Assembly: GCA_019119225.1 (NCBI GenBank)
Contig: DWXM01000007.1
Location: 1 to 64,000, forward strand
DNA: 64,000 bases
Source: Candidatus Nosocomiicoccus stercorigallinarum
GTDB taxonomy: Bacteria > Bacillota > Bacilli > Staphylococcales > Salinicoccaceae
Direction: 5' to 3'
Shown: one piece after another, positions 9,531 through 19,629 of the stretch
Position numbering within the stretch: the first letter of the stretch is position 1
Layout of the letters: every line of letters starts with the position of its first letter
Translations under genes and position numbers: made by a program
Notes under the pieces: generated by a model
Told to the model about the DNA's origin: nothing
Databases searched by the model: none
What the model saw: the letters and a program-made list of their open reading frames with translations, nothing else

Positions 9531-9555
9531 ATACGAAGTATTCAACACTTCGTAT
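9531..9555. repeat. 9-bp inverted repeat in the pxp operon leader
   Basis: ATACGAAGT-ATTCAAC-ACTTCGTAT. Confidence 0.6.
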
Positions 9556-9633
9556 AAAAAAATGTGCGACATTTTAATTATATTGAATAATATATTGACT
9601 TATTGAAAGTGATTTCCTAGTGAAATAAAAAAA

Positions 9634-9666
9634 AGATTCAATTCATATACATGAATTGAATCTTAA
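9634..9666 (-). terminator. Intrinsic terminator
   Basis: AAGATTCAATTCATatacATGAATTGAATCTT with A/T runs. Confidence 0.75.
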
Positions 9667-9679
9667 GAAATTTATTCAC

Positions 9680-10459
9680 TTATTCCACATCACTTACTGG
9701 TGTAATAGAAATATCATTTGATTCTATATACTCTTCATACGTTAACCCGCTATCATATACGTCTTGTGCCAATTCTTTTCCTAAGTAGCGGATATGCCAA
9801 GGTTCGTACATATAACCTGTGATATCTTCTTTTCCATCTAAATATCTCACAATAAATCCATATTTATGTGCGTTATTTTTTACAAACTCTCCTTCAGGTG
9901 TTTCTTCAAAACTTTCACTTAACCCAAAGTACGCACTTTCACTACTGACGTCCATGACAAGTCCAGTTTGATGTTCACTTGTCCCTGGTTTTGCACTAAA
10001 GCGATCAGCTTCTTCTTGACCATGCTGATTGACGTAATTATTATAAAGTCCCTCTTGAGTGACGTATGAGCGGTAACCACTCACTGCATATAGCTCTAAC
10101 CCTTCGTCACTTGCTGCTTCAAATAACTCTCTAAGAGCTACGTTAGCTTCACTTCTTAAATAAGTATCTTGAGTACTTAATAAGTCTACATACTCTAGGT
10201 CTTCTGGTTCATATGTTTCTGGTAAAGGGTATGCAGGATTGACGAGTTGCTCTGTTGAACCTTCAGTAAATACATCATCCTCAGTAATGAGTGATATCTC
10301 TTCTATAACATCTTCAGTCTTTTCTTCAGTTTCTTCTGGTGCTTTACTCGTTTTACCATTATCAGTATTATCTGTATTGATAATACCGTTATTTCCTGTA
10401 CAACCTGCTAAGAGTAACGTGACTGTTAAAAGTCCAATTATTCTTTTCATACTAAACAA
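9680..10459 (-). CDS. D-alanyl-D-alanine carboxypeptidase (VanY-type) lipoprotein
   Basis: Lipobox LLLAGC; SEHQTGLVMD and EPWHIRYLG motifs. Confidence 0.88.
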   Translation of the reverse strand: MFSMKRIIGLLTVTLLLAGCTGNNGIINTDNTDNGKTSKAPEETEEKTEDVIEEISLITEDDVFTEGSTEQLVNPAYPLPETYEPEDLEYVDLLSTQDTYLRSEANVALRELFEAASDEGLELYAVSGYRSYVTQEGLYNNYVNQHGQEEADRFSAKPGTSEHQTGLVMDVSSESAYFGLSESFEETPEGEFVKNNAHKYGFIVRYLDGKEDITGYMYEPWHIRYLGKELAQDVYDSGLTYEEYIESNDISITPVSDVE

Positions 10460-10505
10460 CGCTCCATTTTAAAATCGATTTATTCACCTTAATTATATCA
10501 TGAAA

Positions 10506-11048
10506 TTATTCTATGATTTCTGAATGAAAACAGCGCTGCATATGCTCAAGACTTGAGTCTTGTTGATCTGTAAACGTTGCAACACCTCGTTTATGAATGA
10601 CTGTTTTAAAGCCATAAGCATCTGCTCCTGACGCTGTTAAAAATACACAAATGTCAGTCGCAACACCTACGATATGTACTGTGTCAACATCGCGTTTACG
10701 TAGTTCATCTTCTAATCCTGTTTTGAAAAAAGCATTATAATTTTCTTTCATAGAGTAGATAATATGGTCATTATCTTTATTTTCGTCATACCATTCTTTT
10801 AACTCTCCGTATAATTCTTGTCCTTTACTTCCTGTAACGTTATGTACAGGCCAAGAATCGAAGTGCTTATCATCTGGCGCATGGTCATCCATAGAAATAA
10901 CAACGTATTTATCGTTTTTTAAAAACTCATCTGCTAAGTCTCTAATATAAGGTACAATTTCAAGCCCCGCTTCACCAACATTTAATGGGCCCTCTAAGTC
11001 TACAAAGTCGTTACTCATGTCTACGATTAATAAAGCTTCTTTACTCAT
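10506..11048 (-). CDS. Cysteine hydrolase / isochorismatase-nicotinamidase family
   Basis: LLIVDMSNDFV...GVATDICVFLTA; ATG at 11048 preferred. Confidence 0.85.
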   Translation of the reverse strand: MSKEALLIVDMSNDFVDLEGPLNVGEAGLEIVPYIRDLADEFLKNDKYVVISMDDHAPDDKHFDSWPVHNVTGSKGQELYGELKEWYDENKDNDHIIYSMKENYNAFFKTGLEDELRKRDVDTVHIVGVATDICVFLTASGADAYGFKTVIHKRGVATFTDQQDSSLEHMQRCFHSEIIE

Positions 11049-11168
11049 TAAATCCACTCCCATAGATATTTACTTATTATTATACTAATCTTTTGATTAA
11101 ATGTGATAATTTTATCAAAATTTTATATAATTATATTATATACTAAGTGTTAGAGGTGAAGATGGTAT

Positions 11169-11936
11169 ATGAGAAAGTTTTTATTTATAACAATGATTAC
11201 CTTGTTTACTTTATCTGCATGTTCGACCGATGAAAATAACGACACCTCAGAACAAAACGCTAACAATGAAGAGAATTTAACTGAACAAAAAGAAGAAAAA
11301 ACTCCCGAATATTATGTTGATCCAACTACTTTTCAAATTCTACCTAAGAATGAAGACACAAATCCTCAAGTGGCATTACTGACTTTTGATGATGCCCCAG
11401 ATCAATACGCAGTAGACATCGCACATACTTTAAAAGAACATGATGTGTCTGCGATTTTCTTTGTGAATGGTATGTACTTAGAATCTGAAGAAGGTAAAAA
11501 ACGATTAAAAGAAATTTACGACCTCGGTTTTGAAATCGGAAACCACACACAAACACATCCGTACTTAGACACATTATCGTATGAAGAAACAGAATATGAA
11601 ATTAAAGAGACGAATGCACTTGTCGAAGAAATTACAGGCGAAAAACCTCGATTTTTCCGTGCACCATTTGGTATTAATACTGAAGCGTCTGCAACAATTG
11701 TTGAAAATGAAGGTATGCAGTTTATGAACTGGACATATGGTTACGATTTTGAAGCTGAATATCAAAATAAAGATGCACTTGAAGATATCATGGTGAATAC
11801 TGAACTACTTAGTAACGGTGCCAACCTTCTCATGCATGACCGTGAGTGGACAAGAGATGCAATTTCTAACATCATTTTAGGGCTACGTGACAAAGACTAC
11901 GAATTGGTAAATCCAAACAATATAGATTTAAATTAA
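11169..11936 (+). CDS. Polysaccharide deacetylase (NodB-like) lipoprotein
   Basis: Signal/lipobox TLSACS; TFDDAPD, GNHTQTHPYLD, RFFRAPFG. Confidence 0.9.
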   Translation: MRKFLFITMITLFTLSACSTDENNDTSEQNANNEENLTEQKEEKTPEYYVDPTTFQILPKNEDTNPQVALLTFDDAPDQYAVDIAHTLKEHDVSAIFFVNGMYLESEEGKKRLKEIYDLGFEIGNHTQTHPYLDTLSYEETEYEIKETNALVEEITGEKPRFFRAPFGINTEASATIVENEGMQFMNWTYGYDFEAEYQNKDALEDIMVNTELLSNGANLLMHDREWTRDAISNIILGLRDKDYELVNPNNIDLN

Positions 11937-11966
11937 ATCAAAAATTTTTAAGTAAGAAGGGTTATT

Positions 11967-12725
11967 ATGTTATCGCCAGAAGAAGTCTTAGATAAGACTA
12001 TCGAAAATGGTATTAAAAAAGTAAACAAATCATTTCAAGAAAAAATGATTTTAGGATTTTTAGGTGGAGCACTCATTTCTTTAGGTGCACTTGCCTTTTT
12101 AAGAGCCATTGAATTATTTCAAGGTGAACTTGCTGGATTTGGTCCTCTTATCGGTGGACTACTATTTCCAGTCGGTCTCATCATTATACTCATTGGCGGA
12201 GGTGAACTCGCAACAGGTAACATGATGGTCGTCGGAACATCATTATTTGCTAAACATATTACTGTTTTAGATTACACAAAAAATATCGGTACTATTTTAT
12301 TTTGGAATTTCATTGGTGCACTGTTTGTTGCACTATGTTTAGGAAAAATTGCTGGGACATTTGAGCCAGCTGTAGCGATTAGTGTCGCTGAAGGAAAGTT
12401 GAACGGAAGTTACATTTCGATGTTCTTTTCAGCAATTGGATGTAACTGGCTCGTTGGTGCTGCTATTTGGATGAGTACAGGTGCTAAAGACGCCGCAGGA
12501 AAAGCAGTGGTTATTTATATTCCAGTTGCGATATTTGTTATTTTAGGATTCCAGCACAGTGTCGCGAACTTTTTCTTTTTAAGTGCTAGTGTGTTCTCAA
12601 ATGGAACGACTTGGTTTGACCTAATCTATAACGCAGTACCTGTCATTCTTGGTAATATCGTCGGCGGGCTATTATTCGTCGCAGCCGCTTATTACTACGG
12701 ATTAAATTCTAAAAAATATAAATAA
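11967..12725 (+). CDS. Formate/nitrite transporter family protein
   Basis: FNT-like GGGELATGNMMV and GCNWLVG motifs. Confidence 0.92.
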   Translation: MLSPEEVLDKTIENGIKKVNKSFQEKMILGFLGGALISLGALAFLRAIELFQGELAGFGPLIGGLLFPVGLIIILIGGGELATGNMMVVGTSLFAKHITVLDYTKNIGTILFWNFIGALFVALCLGKIAGTFEPAVAISVAEGKLNGSYISMFFSAIGCNWLVGAAIWMSTGAKDAAGKAVVIYIPVAIFVILGFQHSVANFFFLSASVFSNGTTWFDLIYNAVPVILGNIVGGLLFVAAAYYYGLNSKKYK

Positions 12726-12756
12726 CATTCCTACTTCTTGAAAAAATAATTCAAAA

Positions 12757-12797
12757 AATCGTACAGAGATATTAATTTCTCTGTACGATTTTCTTTA
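12757..12797. terminator. Bidirectional terminator
   Basis: AATCGTACAGAGA...TCTCTGTACGATT hairpin, T-run. Confidence 0.8.
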
Positions 12798-12802
12798 TCG
12801 TT

Positions 12803-13258
12803 CTATTTCTTATACATAGTTTGTATTCTCGTTAATAACGCTTCAATACTTTTATCGTGATGGGATTTTGATAATAACTTTAATATTATATTACCAATTA
12901 CGTATTTACCTAGCATCTCTCCACTATATATGAGTGTCGTTTCATCTTGTGATTTCTTCAACAAAATATACTGTATATCTTTTTCAAAAAATCGACTAAT
13001 CGTATAAGAAAAGCGCATCATCTTAGACGTCTCACTATTTTTAAACTCATCTAAATGAACAATATATTCAATCGTTTTACCTTGTTCTTCGTGAGTCACT
13101 TTGTACTTACTACCAGTCTTATCATTTGTTTCATGCACAATTTGAATATTTTTAAACTCTGGCTTTATTTGACTAAAGTTTTCTACATTAAATAGATGAA
13201 ATACATCTTCTATTGGAGCAGAAATATCGACTGTTTTATGCCATTTAATTTTAGCCAT
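12803..13258 (-). CDS. SRPBCC family protein
   Basis: KTVDISAPIEDVFHLFNVENFSQI pattern. Confidence 0.7.
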   Translation of the reverse strand: MAKIKWHKTVDISAPIEDVFHLFNVENFSQIKPEFKNIQIVHETNDKTGSKYKVTHEEQGKTIEYIVHLDEFKNSETSKMMRFSYTISRFFEKDIQYILLKKSQDETTLIYSGEMLGKYVIGNIILKLLSKSHHDKSIEALLTRIQTMYKK

Positions 13259-13260
13259 GA

Positions 13261-14292
13261 TTAATTTTCAATATATTTAACGAGTAATTTATACGTATTC
13301 AGTAGCGCATCGATGTGTGTACGTTCCATACCGTGACTATTCGCTACTCCTGGCCCGATTAATGCTGCTTTAATATTCGCTCCACCACTTAGTGCTGCAC
13401 TTGCGTCACTACCATACATTGGGTAAATATCGACAGCATAATCGAGGTCTTCATCTTTAGCATATTCAATTAAATTAGATACCATGTCGTAATCATAAGG
13501 GCCTGATGAATCTTTCGCACAAATGCTGACGTCAAATTCTGTACAGTCTAGATCTTCACCAATACAACCCATATCTACTGCGAGCAATTCACTCACTTCT
13601 TCAGGTAAATATGCTGCACCATGTCCGACTTCTTCATATACTGTAAAAATAAATTGTAAATTTGTCTTTGGTGTTACATTACCTGCTTTAATTGCCTTAA
13701 TTAAATTAACGAGTACAGCGACAGATGCCTTATCGTCTAAAAATCTTGATTTAATAAATCCAGATTTTGTAACAACAGTTTTCGAGTCATAAGCGACAAT
13801 GTCTCCGTTTTGAATATTAAGTTTTCTGTCAACATCTTCTTTAGATGAAACGCGCTCATCGATTTTTACAACTAAATTATCAATATCTCTTTCTTTTTTA
13901 GAAGCATCTTTAAATACATGAATCGATGGTGATGTTGATAAAATCGTTCCTGTATAAACGTCACCATTTCTCGTAATAATGTCACAATACTCACCATCTA
14001 ACGTTGGTGTTAATGGTCCTCCAAGCTTTGTTAAATTTAGCGTACCATCACTATTGATTGAACGTACCATTAGACCTAACGTATCAACGTGACCAGATAA
14101 TGCGCGTGTCACAGATGTATCTTCGCCTTCAATATATGCAATTAAATTTCCTTTAGGTGTCGTTGTAGTCTCTACGCCAACTGCTTCTATTTCTTTTCTT
14201 AAAAAGTCGATAACTTCTTTTGTGTATCCTGTTGGACTATTTATACTGAGTAATTCTTTTAAAAACTCGACAGTTTCTTCTTGATTAAACAT
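13261..14292 (-). CDS. M42 family metallopeptidase/aminopeptidase
   Basis: GHVDTLGLMV, DDKASVAVL, YEEVGHGA, DMGCIGEDLDC. Confidence 0.92.
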   Translation of the reverse strand: MFNQEETVEFLKELLSINSPTGYTKEVIDFLRKEIEAVGVETTTTPKGNLIAYIEGEDTSVTRALSGHVDTLGLMVRSINSDGTLNLTKLGGPLTPTLDGEYCDIITRNGDVYTGTILSTSPSIHVFKDASKKERDIDNLVVKIDERVSSKEDVDRKLNIQNGDIVAYDSKTVVTKSGFIKSRFLDDKASVAVLVNLIKAIKAGNVTPKTNLQFIFTVYEEVGHGAAYLPEEVSELLAVDMGCIGEDLDCTEFDVSICAKDSSGPYDYDMVSNLIEYAKDEDLDYAVDIYPMYGSDASAALSGGANIKAALIGPGVANSHGMERTHIDALLNTYKLLVKYIEN

Positions 14293-14304
14293 GTAATCTC
14301 TCCT

Positions 14305-15279
14305 TTAATTACTTTCCTGCTTAGTTCTTATTATAGTCATTATTTGAACTCCGAACATCATAAAAATCATAGACACAAATCCGCGCCATGAAAGTGCTGC
14401 TGTAGAGACGAGTACGTTACCGACCGCACACCCTTCTGCGACAATCGCACCAAAACCCATTAAAGCACCACCAATTACTGCACGCTGTGTATTTAAATTT
14501 GTAATTTTATGCCAATAAAACTGTCCTTTAATTTTAGTCGAAAAAAATGCACTGACTAAAATTCCAATAACAAATAACTCTTTCCAACTAATGTAACTAA
14601 AATCTCCAGTCATTAAAAAACCCATTAGTTTACTCGTCGGCCCTGCGACTTCAATGCTTCGACCAGTTCCGCTAATATCACCAATCAACCAACCAATTAG
14701 TGCAATTATAGCAATAGAAAGTGCAACTAAATAATATTTCGTCTTATTTTTATTTGATAAGTGATATCTTTTAAATGAAATGATAATGAATATGAGTGAA
14801 ATAATAGTCAACATAACTGATATTCTGATTCCGGAGATACCTAAAGTTGTCGGTATATCTGATTCGACAACGAAGAACTGTTTTAAAAATTTTGAAACAG
14901 GTTGAAGTAATCCGTATCGCGTCATACCTGCAACAATTAAAAACACTGCTAAGTTAATAATGCCGTCTGTATAACCCTCACCTGCTCGTATATACGATAA
15001 TGTACATCCATACGCAATTCGTATCCCTACTCCAAATATAAAAGATCCAAGTGCGGTCGCAAGTATCGAGAACTGCTCATTCAAAACGGTAATTAAATTA
15101 AAATAATGAAGTAACGAGACACCGATGCTTTGAAGTGAAATCGTCAACATTAATATAAAAAAATAAGTGAAATCTCGGTCAACTACAAGATGTTCGAAAC
15201 TAAGACTCACACTATACTTAGAGCGATGTAAAACAAACCCAAATGCTGAACCAAGTAAAAATCCCATAAGTAGTATCAT
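14305..15279 (-). CDS. YeeE/YedE family transporter
   Basis: GFVLHRSKYS, GVGIRIAYGCTLSYIRAGEG, GFGAIVAEGCAVGNVL repeats. Confidence 0.75.
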   Translation of the reverse strand: MILLMGFLLGSAFGFVLHRSKYSVSLSFEHLVVDRDFTYFFILMLTISLQSIGVSLLHYFNLITVLNEQFSILATALGSFIFGVGIRIAYGCTLSYIRAGEGYTDGIINLAVFLIVAGMTRYGLLQPVSKFLKQFFVVESDIPTTLGISGIRISVMLTIISLIFIIISFKRYHLSNKNKTKYYLVALSIAIIALIGWLIGDISGTGRSIEVAGPTSKLMGFLMTGDFSYISWKELFVIGILVSAFFSTKIKGQFYWHKITNLNTQRAVIGGALMGFGAIVAEGCAVGNVLVSTAALSWRGFVSMIFMMFGVQIMTIIRTKQESN

Positions 15280-15464
15280 GACTATACACCTTCGCAAATT
15301 TATCACTATTATCAATTTTAATATAATAATTATTTATATTAAAATTTAACAAAACTATTAAACACTTCTCTGTATTTTGATTGTAATTTTTGAAATCATT
15401 CGGTAACATTTAATATTATAATGTAATAATATCAAACTCTTAAAAAGAAAGGCACATGTAGGTT

Positions 15465-17351
15465 ATGCCAAAGTTTTTTCCTTTTTCTCTTAAACCTAAA
15501 CGATATTTAACTGGACTTGATGGTCTACGTGCGGTAGCTGTTATTGCAATTATTATTTATCACTTAAATCCACTTTGGTTACCCGGTGGATTTCTAGGAG
15601 TAGACACTTTTTTCGTAATTTCAGGTTATTTAATTACAAGTTTACTTATCCATGAATATCGGTCAAAAGGAACGATTGATTTAGGCGCTTTTTGGATTCG
15701 CCGTATTAAACGTTTAATTCCTGCAGTATTTTTCTTAATTTGTGTTGTCATTTTATATACGCTGTTTTTTGAACCACAAATTATTAAAACGATTAAACAC
15801 GATTCAATCGCAGCAATTTTTTATGTATCAAACTGGTGGTATATATTTGAAGAAACAAGTTACTTCGAAGCTGGTGAACCGAAGCCTTTAATGCATCTAT
15901 GGAGTCTTGCGATTGAGGAGCAATTTTACATCATTTGGCCGGTTATTTTCTTGTTTTTACTTAAAGTAAAGAAACTTCAAAAATACATACCGTATATTAT
16001 TCTCGGTGTGACAATGGTTTCTTTAGGTTTAATGATTTATTTCATGGTACCAAATATGGACAACTCACGCGTCTACTTTGGAACAGATACACGTGCGCAT
16101 ACGATTTTACTTGGTGTGTTACTTGCATTCGTATGGCCACCATTTAACTTAAAATCAGAAACACCAAAAAGATATCAACAAATTATCGATATTACAGGTG
16201 TGACATCATTAATAATACTCATCTTGTTTATGATTTTTACAAAAGATTATTCAAACTGGTTATATGCCGGTGGACTATTCCTTGTCACACTATTAACACT
16301 TCCAGCGATTGCTGCAAGCGTACACCCAACGTCAAAACTTGCCCATGCTTTATCTAATCCTATTATGTTATGGATTGGAACACGTTCATATAGTTTATAC
16401 CTATGGCATTATCCGATTATCGTCTTTATGAATATGCACTATGTTGCGGGACAAATACCCCCTCATATTATTGTTTTACAAGTTATATTCACGTGTATTG
16501 CTGCAGAGTTATCATTTAGATTTGTCGAAACACCAATTCGTAGACAAGGGTTTAACTTCTTTAAACCGTCATTTAACACGAGTCGTGCATTCATCGTTAA
16601 ATCATCTACAAGTGTAATTTTAATTACTGGATTACTCATCACATTATTCGGTTTTTACGATCACTTACACGAAGACGTTAATAAGCAGTCTTCATTTAAC
16701 ACAGAAAACGGTACATTCTTTACAAGTACACCGAATGAGATTGCGAAAGATGTTAAAAAACATCATAAAGAATTTATCGATGAAAAAGAAAGAATCGCAA
16801 AAGAAAAGGCAGAAAAAGAAGAACGAGAAGAAAAAGAGAAAAAATCTCAAGAACTTGCAGATGAGTTTTTACAGGAAACGTCTCCTTTATTTATTGGAGA
16901 CTCACTACTAGTAAATATCGGAAGTCAAATTCAGTCACGCATTCCGAATGCTGTTATTAACGGTGAAGTTGGTCGCCAAATGTATGAAGCCGTAAATCTT
17001 GCAAAGAATAAGTATCAACATTTTAATAATAAAGATGAAAATATCATCTTAGAACTCGGAACAAACGGTGACTTTTCAAAAGAACAGCTAGATGAATTCA
17101 TTCAAGTATTTGATGAAGCAAATATTTACCTTGTCACAACTCGCGTTCCAAGAGACTGGCAAAATAGCGTCAATAAGAAAATGAGCGCTGCTGAAAAAGA
17201 ATATGAAAACGTGACAGTCATCAATTGGTACAACGCATCAGAAGGGCATGTTGAATACTTTGAACCAGACGGTATTCACTTAAATCATGATGGTGTAGAG
17301 TCAATGGTAGACTTAATTGTTCGAGATATAATAGATAATCAAATCTTTTAA
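15465..17351 (+). CDS. oatA: Peptidoglycan O-acetyltransferase OatA-like (acyltransferase-3 + SGNH)
   Basis: LTGLDGLRAVAVIAIIIYHL, GVDTFFVISGYLI, C-terminal FIGDSLL/DGIHLNHDG. Confidence 0.88.
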   Translation: MPKFFPFSLKPKRYLTGLDGLRAVAVIAIIIYHLNPLWLPGGFLGVDTFFVISGYLITSLLIHEYRSKGTIDLGAFWIRRIKRLIPAVFFLICVVILYTLFFEPQIIKTIKHDSIAAIFYVSNWWYIFEETSYFEAGEPKPLMHLWSLAIEEQFYIIWPVIFLFLLKVKKLQKYIPYIILGVTMVSLGLMIYFMVPNMDNSRVYFGTDTRAHTILLGVLLAFVWPPFNLKSETPKRYQQIIDITGVTSLIILILFMIFTKDYSNWLYAGGLFLVTLLTLPAIAASVHPTSKLAHALSNPIMLWIGTRSYSLYLWHYPIIVFMNMHYVAGQIPPHIIVLQVIFTCIAAELSFRFVETPIRRQGFNFFKPSFNTSRAFIVKSSTSVILITGLLITLFGFYDHLHEDVNKQSSFNTENGTFFTSTPNEIAKDVKKHHKEFIDEKERIAKEKAEKEEREEKEKKSQELADEFLQETSPLFIGDSLLVNIGSQIQSRIPNAVINGEVGRQMYEAVNLAKNKYQHFNNKDENIILELGTNGDFSKEQLDEFIQVFDEANIYLVTTRVPRDWQNSVNKKMSAAEKEYENVTVINWYNASEGHVEYFEPDGIHLNHDGVESMVDLIVRDIIDNQIF

Positions 17352-17353
17352 AT

Positions 17354-17388
17354 TAAAAATCAGGCACTTTTAAGTGCCTGATTTTTTA
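17354..17388. terminator. Bidirectional terminator
   Basis: AAAATCAGGCACTTttAAGTGCCTGATTTTT. Confidence 0.85.
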
Positions 17389-18144
17389 TCCGATAATAAT
17401 ATTATTTTCTATACGTTCTAACGTACTTAATATACTTAATGCTGCAAGTGCACTCGTTTTCGGATTCTCTTTTAACGGGTTATTTTTAATTTCAATCGTC
17501 GCTTCGCCAAATTCTCCTTCAATTTTGACGTGATGCATATTTTTAGTGGCATGAGGGTCTGCAACGAGTCGAACTTTCGTTTCATCTATCCCTAATCCAG
17601 CTAACGATAAGATAATCGATACATTCATATTTTTAGGGAATTTAGCAATCGCATCTTTTGCTGCACCTTCAAATACAATAGTTGGTTCTGATAATTCATC
17701 ATCTACAAGTGACGCAGCTGGTTTTGTCGTTGTTAGTGTCACACTACTTAGATGTTCTAGAGTGTTTACATTTTGTATTAAATCCAGACCACCAACCGCA
17801 CCTGAAGGTAAATATAGTTTGTGTTGGCTTTCTTTTACATCTTCTAATAGAGATGTGTCGCTAAATGCGCCGATACTAATTATCATCATATCTTTTATTT
17901 TTAACACATCTTTTAAATACTGTTTAACCGCTTCAACATTCGCTGCTTCAACAACGATATCGATATTCGATTTTAAAAAGTCGCTAAGATTCGTATACAA
18001 CTCTACATCATACTCATCTACTAAGTATCGATACTTTGATTCATCTCTCACAAGAATACTCGTGATATTTAGATTATCTTGTCTTTTCGTATGGTTTAAT
18101 AAAAACTGTCCAATCGCACCTGCACCAATTAAACCGATGTTCAT
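17386..18144 (-). CDS. nadX: Aspartate dehydrogenase
   Basis: MNIGLIGAGAIGQFLL, LYLPSGAVGGLD, DPHATKNMHHV. Confidence 0.85.
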   Translation of the reverse strand: MNIGLIGAGAIGQFLLNHTKRQDNLNITSILVRDESKYRYLVDEYDVELYTNLSDFLKSNIDIVVEAANVEAVKQYLKDVLKIKDMMIISIGAFSDTSLLEDVKESQHKLYLPSGAVGGLDLIQNVNTLEHLSSVTLTTTKPAASLVDDELSEPTIVFEGAAKDAIAKFPKNMNVSIILSLAGLGIDETKVRLVADPHATKNMHHVKIEGEFGEATIEIKNNPLKENPKTSALAALSILSTLERIENNIIIG

Positions 18145-18154
18145 CGTATCTCTC

Positions 18155-18520
18155 CTATTCAATTTCTATTTTTTTCTCTTTTAAATTTAAAATACATTCT
18201 TTATAGTATTGTTTATCATGTTCTGGGTAAATTGGATGACTTGTTTCAATTACTTCTAAATTTTTATATGGATCACTATTTTTCCCACGGTAATTCTTGT
18301 CGTACCATTCTTTAGAAACGTTGTACCCACGTCTAATCATTTCATCCATCACTAATGTATGATATTTAAATAATAAATACGGATCATAGTTAAATACATA
18401 ATTTACTGTACTGTGTGGTTTCCCCCAACCATTCCCTCTAAGTGCTGCACATTCTCTATGCTGCCCGAGTAGTTGTTGTCGTGGTAATTTTGAAATTAAA
18501 TCTTCATGCCAAAGTCTCAA
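18155..18520 (-). CDS. Pyrimidine dimer DNA glycosylase/DUF (TIGR02328-like) family protein, TTG start
   Basis: MRLWHEDLISKLPRQQLLGQHRECAALRGNGWG; AGAGGTGA Shine-Dalgarno before TTG at 18520. Confidence 0.75.
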   Translation of the reverse strand: MRLWHEDLISKLPRQQLLGQHRECAALRGNGWGKPHSTVNYVFNYDPYLLFKYHTLVMDEMIRRGYNVSKEWYDKNYRGKNSDPYKNLEVIETSHPIYPEHDKQYYKECILNLKEKKIEIE

Positions 18521-18689
18521 ATAATCACCTCTTATTAATAATATTATAGTACTAAAAAGCAATTTATATTTTTTACTTATTTATAATATTAAATTCAATT
18601 CATCATAATAAATGTAAAATAATACTAAAATTTTAAAGATAATCTGATATACTTTAATTAATAATTAATTATGAGAGGAGTTTATCTTT

Positions 18690-19589
18690 ATGAATTGTCC
18701 AAATTGTGGTACTAAAATCCAACCAGGGGATAAGTTTTGTGGTGAATGCGGTACAGATTTAACTACTCTAAATCAAAAGGAAAAGTTTGTACCAACTTCT
18801 AAAACAGAAGAAAACACGGCTCAAACTTCTAAAGACAGTCAAGAAAGAGAAGCTGTACATCCTGTGGATTCGAATCAACAAGCACCTAATGAAAGTCAGC
18901 CAATACATAATAATAATTCTGTGCATAATGAAAAGGTGAACGGTTTCTTAAAAGAAACTTGGAATTTTACTTTAGATACTTTTAAATCACCCACTCATAC
19001 AACATTAAATACGAATCGTTATAATGTTGGTGCTGCACTTACTGCTCTTGCATTATTTATATTACTAAATACACTCATATTTACAGGAATGTTGTCATCT
19101 CTTTATAGTTATGGATCAATGTCATATGTGCATTCATTTCCATTCTTAAGTGTAGTGTTAAGACTATTCTTTGTATTAGCGTTATATTTCTTTGTGTTAT
19201 ATGCGGTTGGACTTGCATTATCAATGATTTTCAACAAATCTGTTGATTTTAAAAAGCTAATCAAGCAGTACTCAAGCGTATTTATTATCTCGATTTCTCT
19301 ACATGTTATTTCGTTATTATTTGCATTACTCGGTAGCATTCAATTATATATTTTCTTCATGCTACTCGCATTAATTGTACTTGTATTTACACCACTATAT
19401 GTATTCTTAATTAACTCAGAAAACAAAAATGTTGGATTGGATAAATTATACATTTCTATTTTACACTTCTTAGCCATTGCACTCGGATTACTAATTGTTT
19501 CTCTATTATCTGCAGAAATTTTAGCTGGTCCAGTATTTAACTTCATAGATGAGATATTATCTGATCCTTTCAATAGTTTTTATTTCTAA
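18690..19589 (+). CDS. Zinc-ribbon membrane protein
   Basis: N-terminal CPNCGTKIQPGDKFCGECG; about 5-6 TM segments. Confidence 0.75.
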   Translation: MNCPNCGTKIQPGDKFCGECGTDLTTLNQKEKFVPTSKTEENTAQTSKDSQEREAVHPVDSNQQAPNESQPIHNNNSVHNEKVNGFLKETWNFTLDTFKSPTHTTLNTNRYNVGAALTALALFILLNTLIFTGMLSSLYSYGSMSYVHSFPFLSVVLRLFFVLALYFFVLYAVGLALSMIFNKSVDFKKLIKQYSSVFIISISLHVISLLFALLGSIQLYIFFMLLALIVLVFTPLYVFLINSENKNVGLDKLYISILHFLAIALGLLIVSLLSAEILAGPVFNFIDEILSDPFNSFYF

Positions 19590-19591
19590 CA

Positions 19592-19628
19592 AAAAACCGC
19601 TTAAATCATAGATTTAAGCGGTTTTTTA
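19592..19628. terminator. Bidirectional terminator
   Basis: AAACCGCTTAAATCataGATTTAAGCGGTTTTTT. Confidence 0.85.
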
Positions 19629-19629
19629 A

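Noticed and set aside
9531-9555. Resemblance of ATACGAAGT...ACTTCGTAT to loxP arms
   Set aside because: Arms are in the opposite orientation to loxP and spacer length differs; no recombinase nearby. Treated as a simple inverted repeat.
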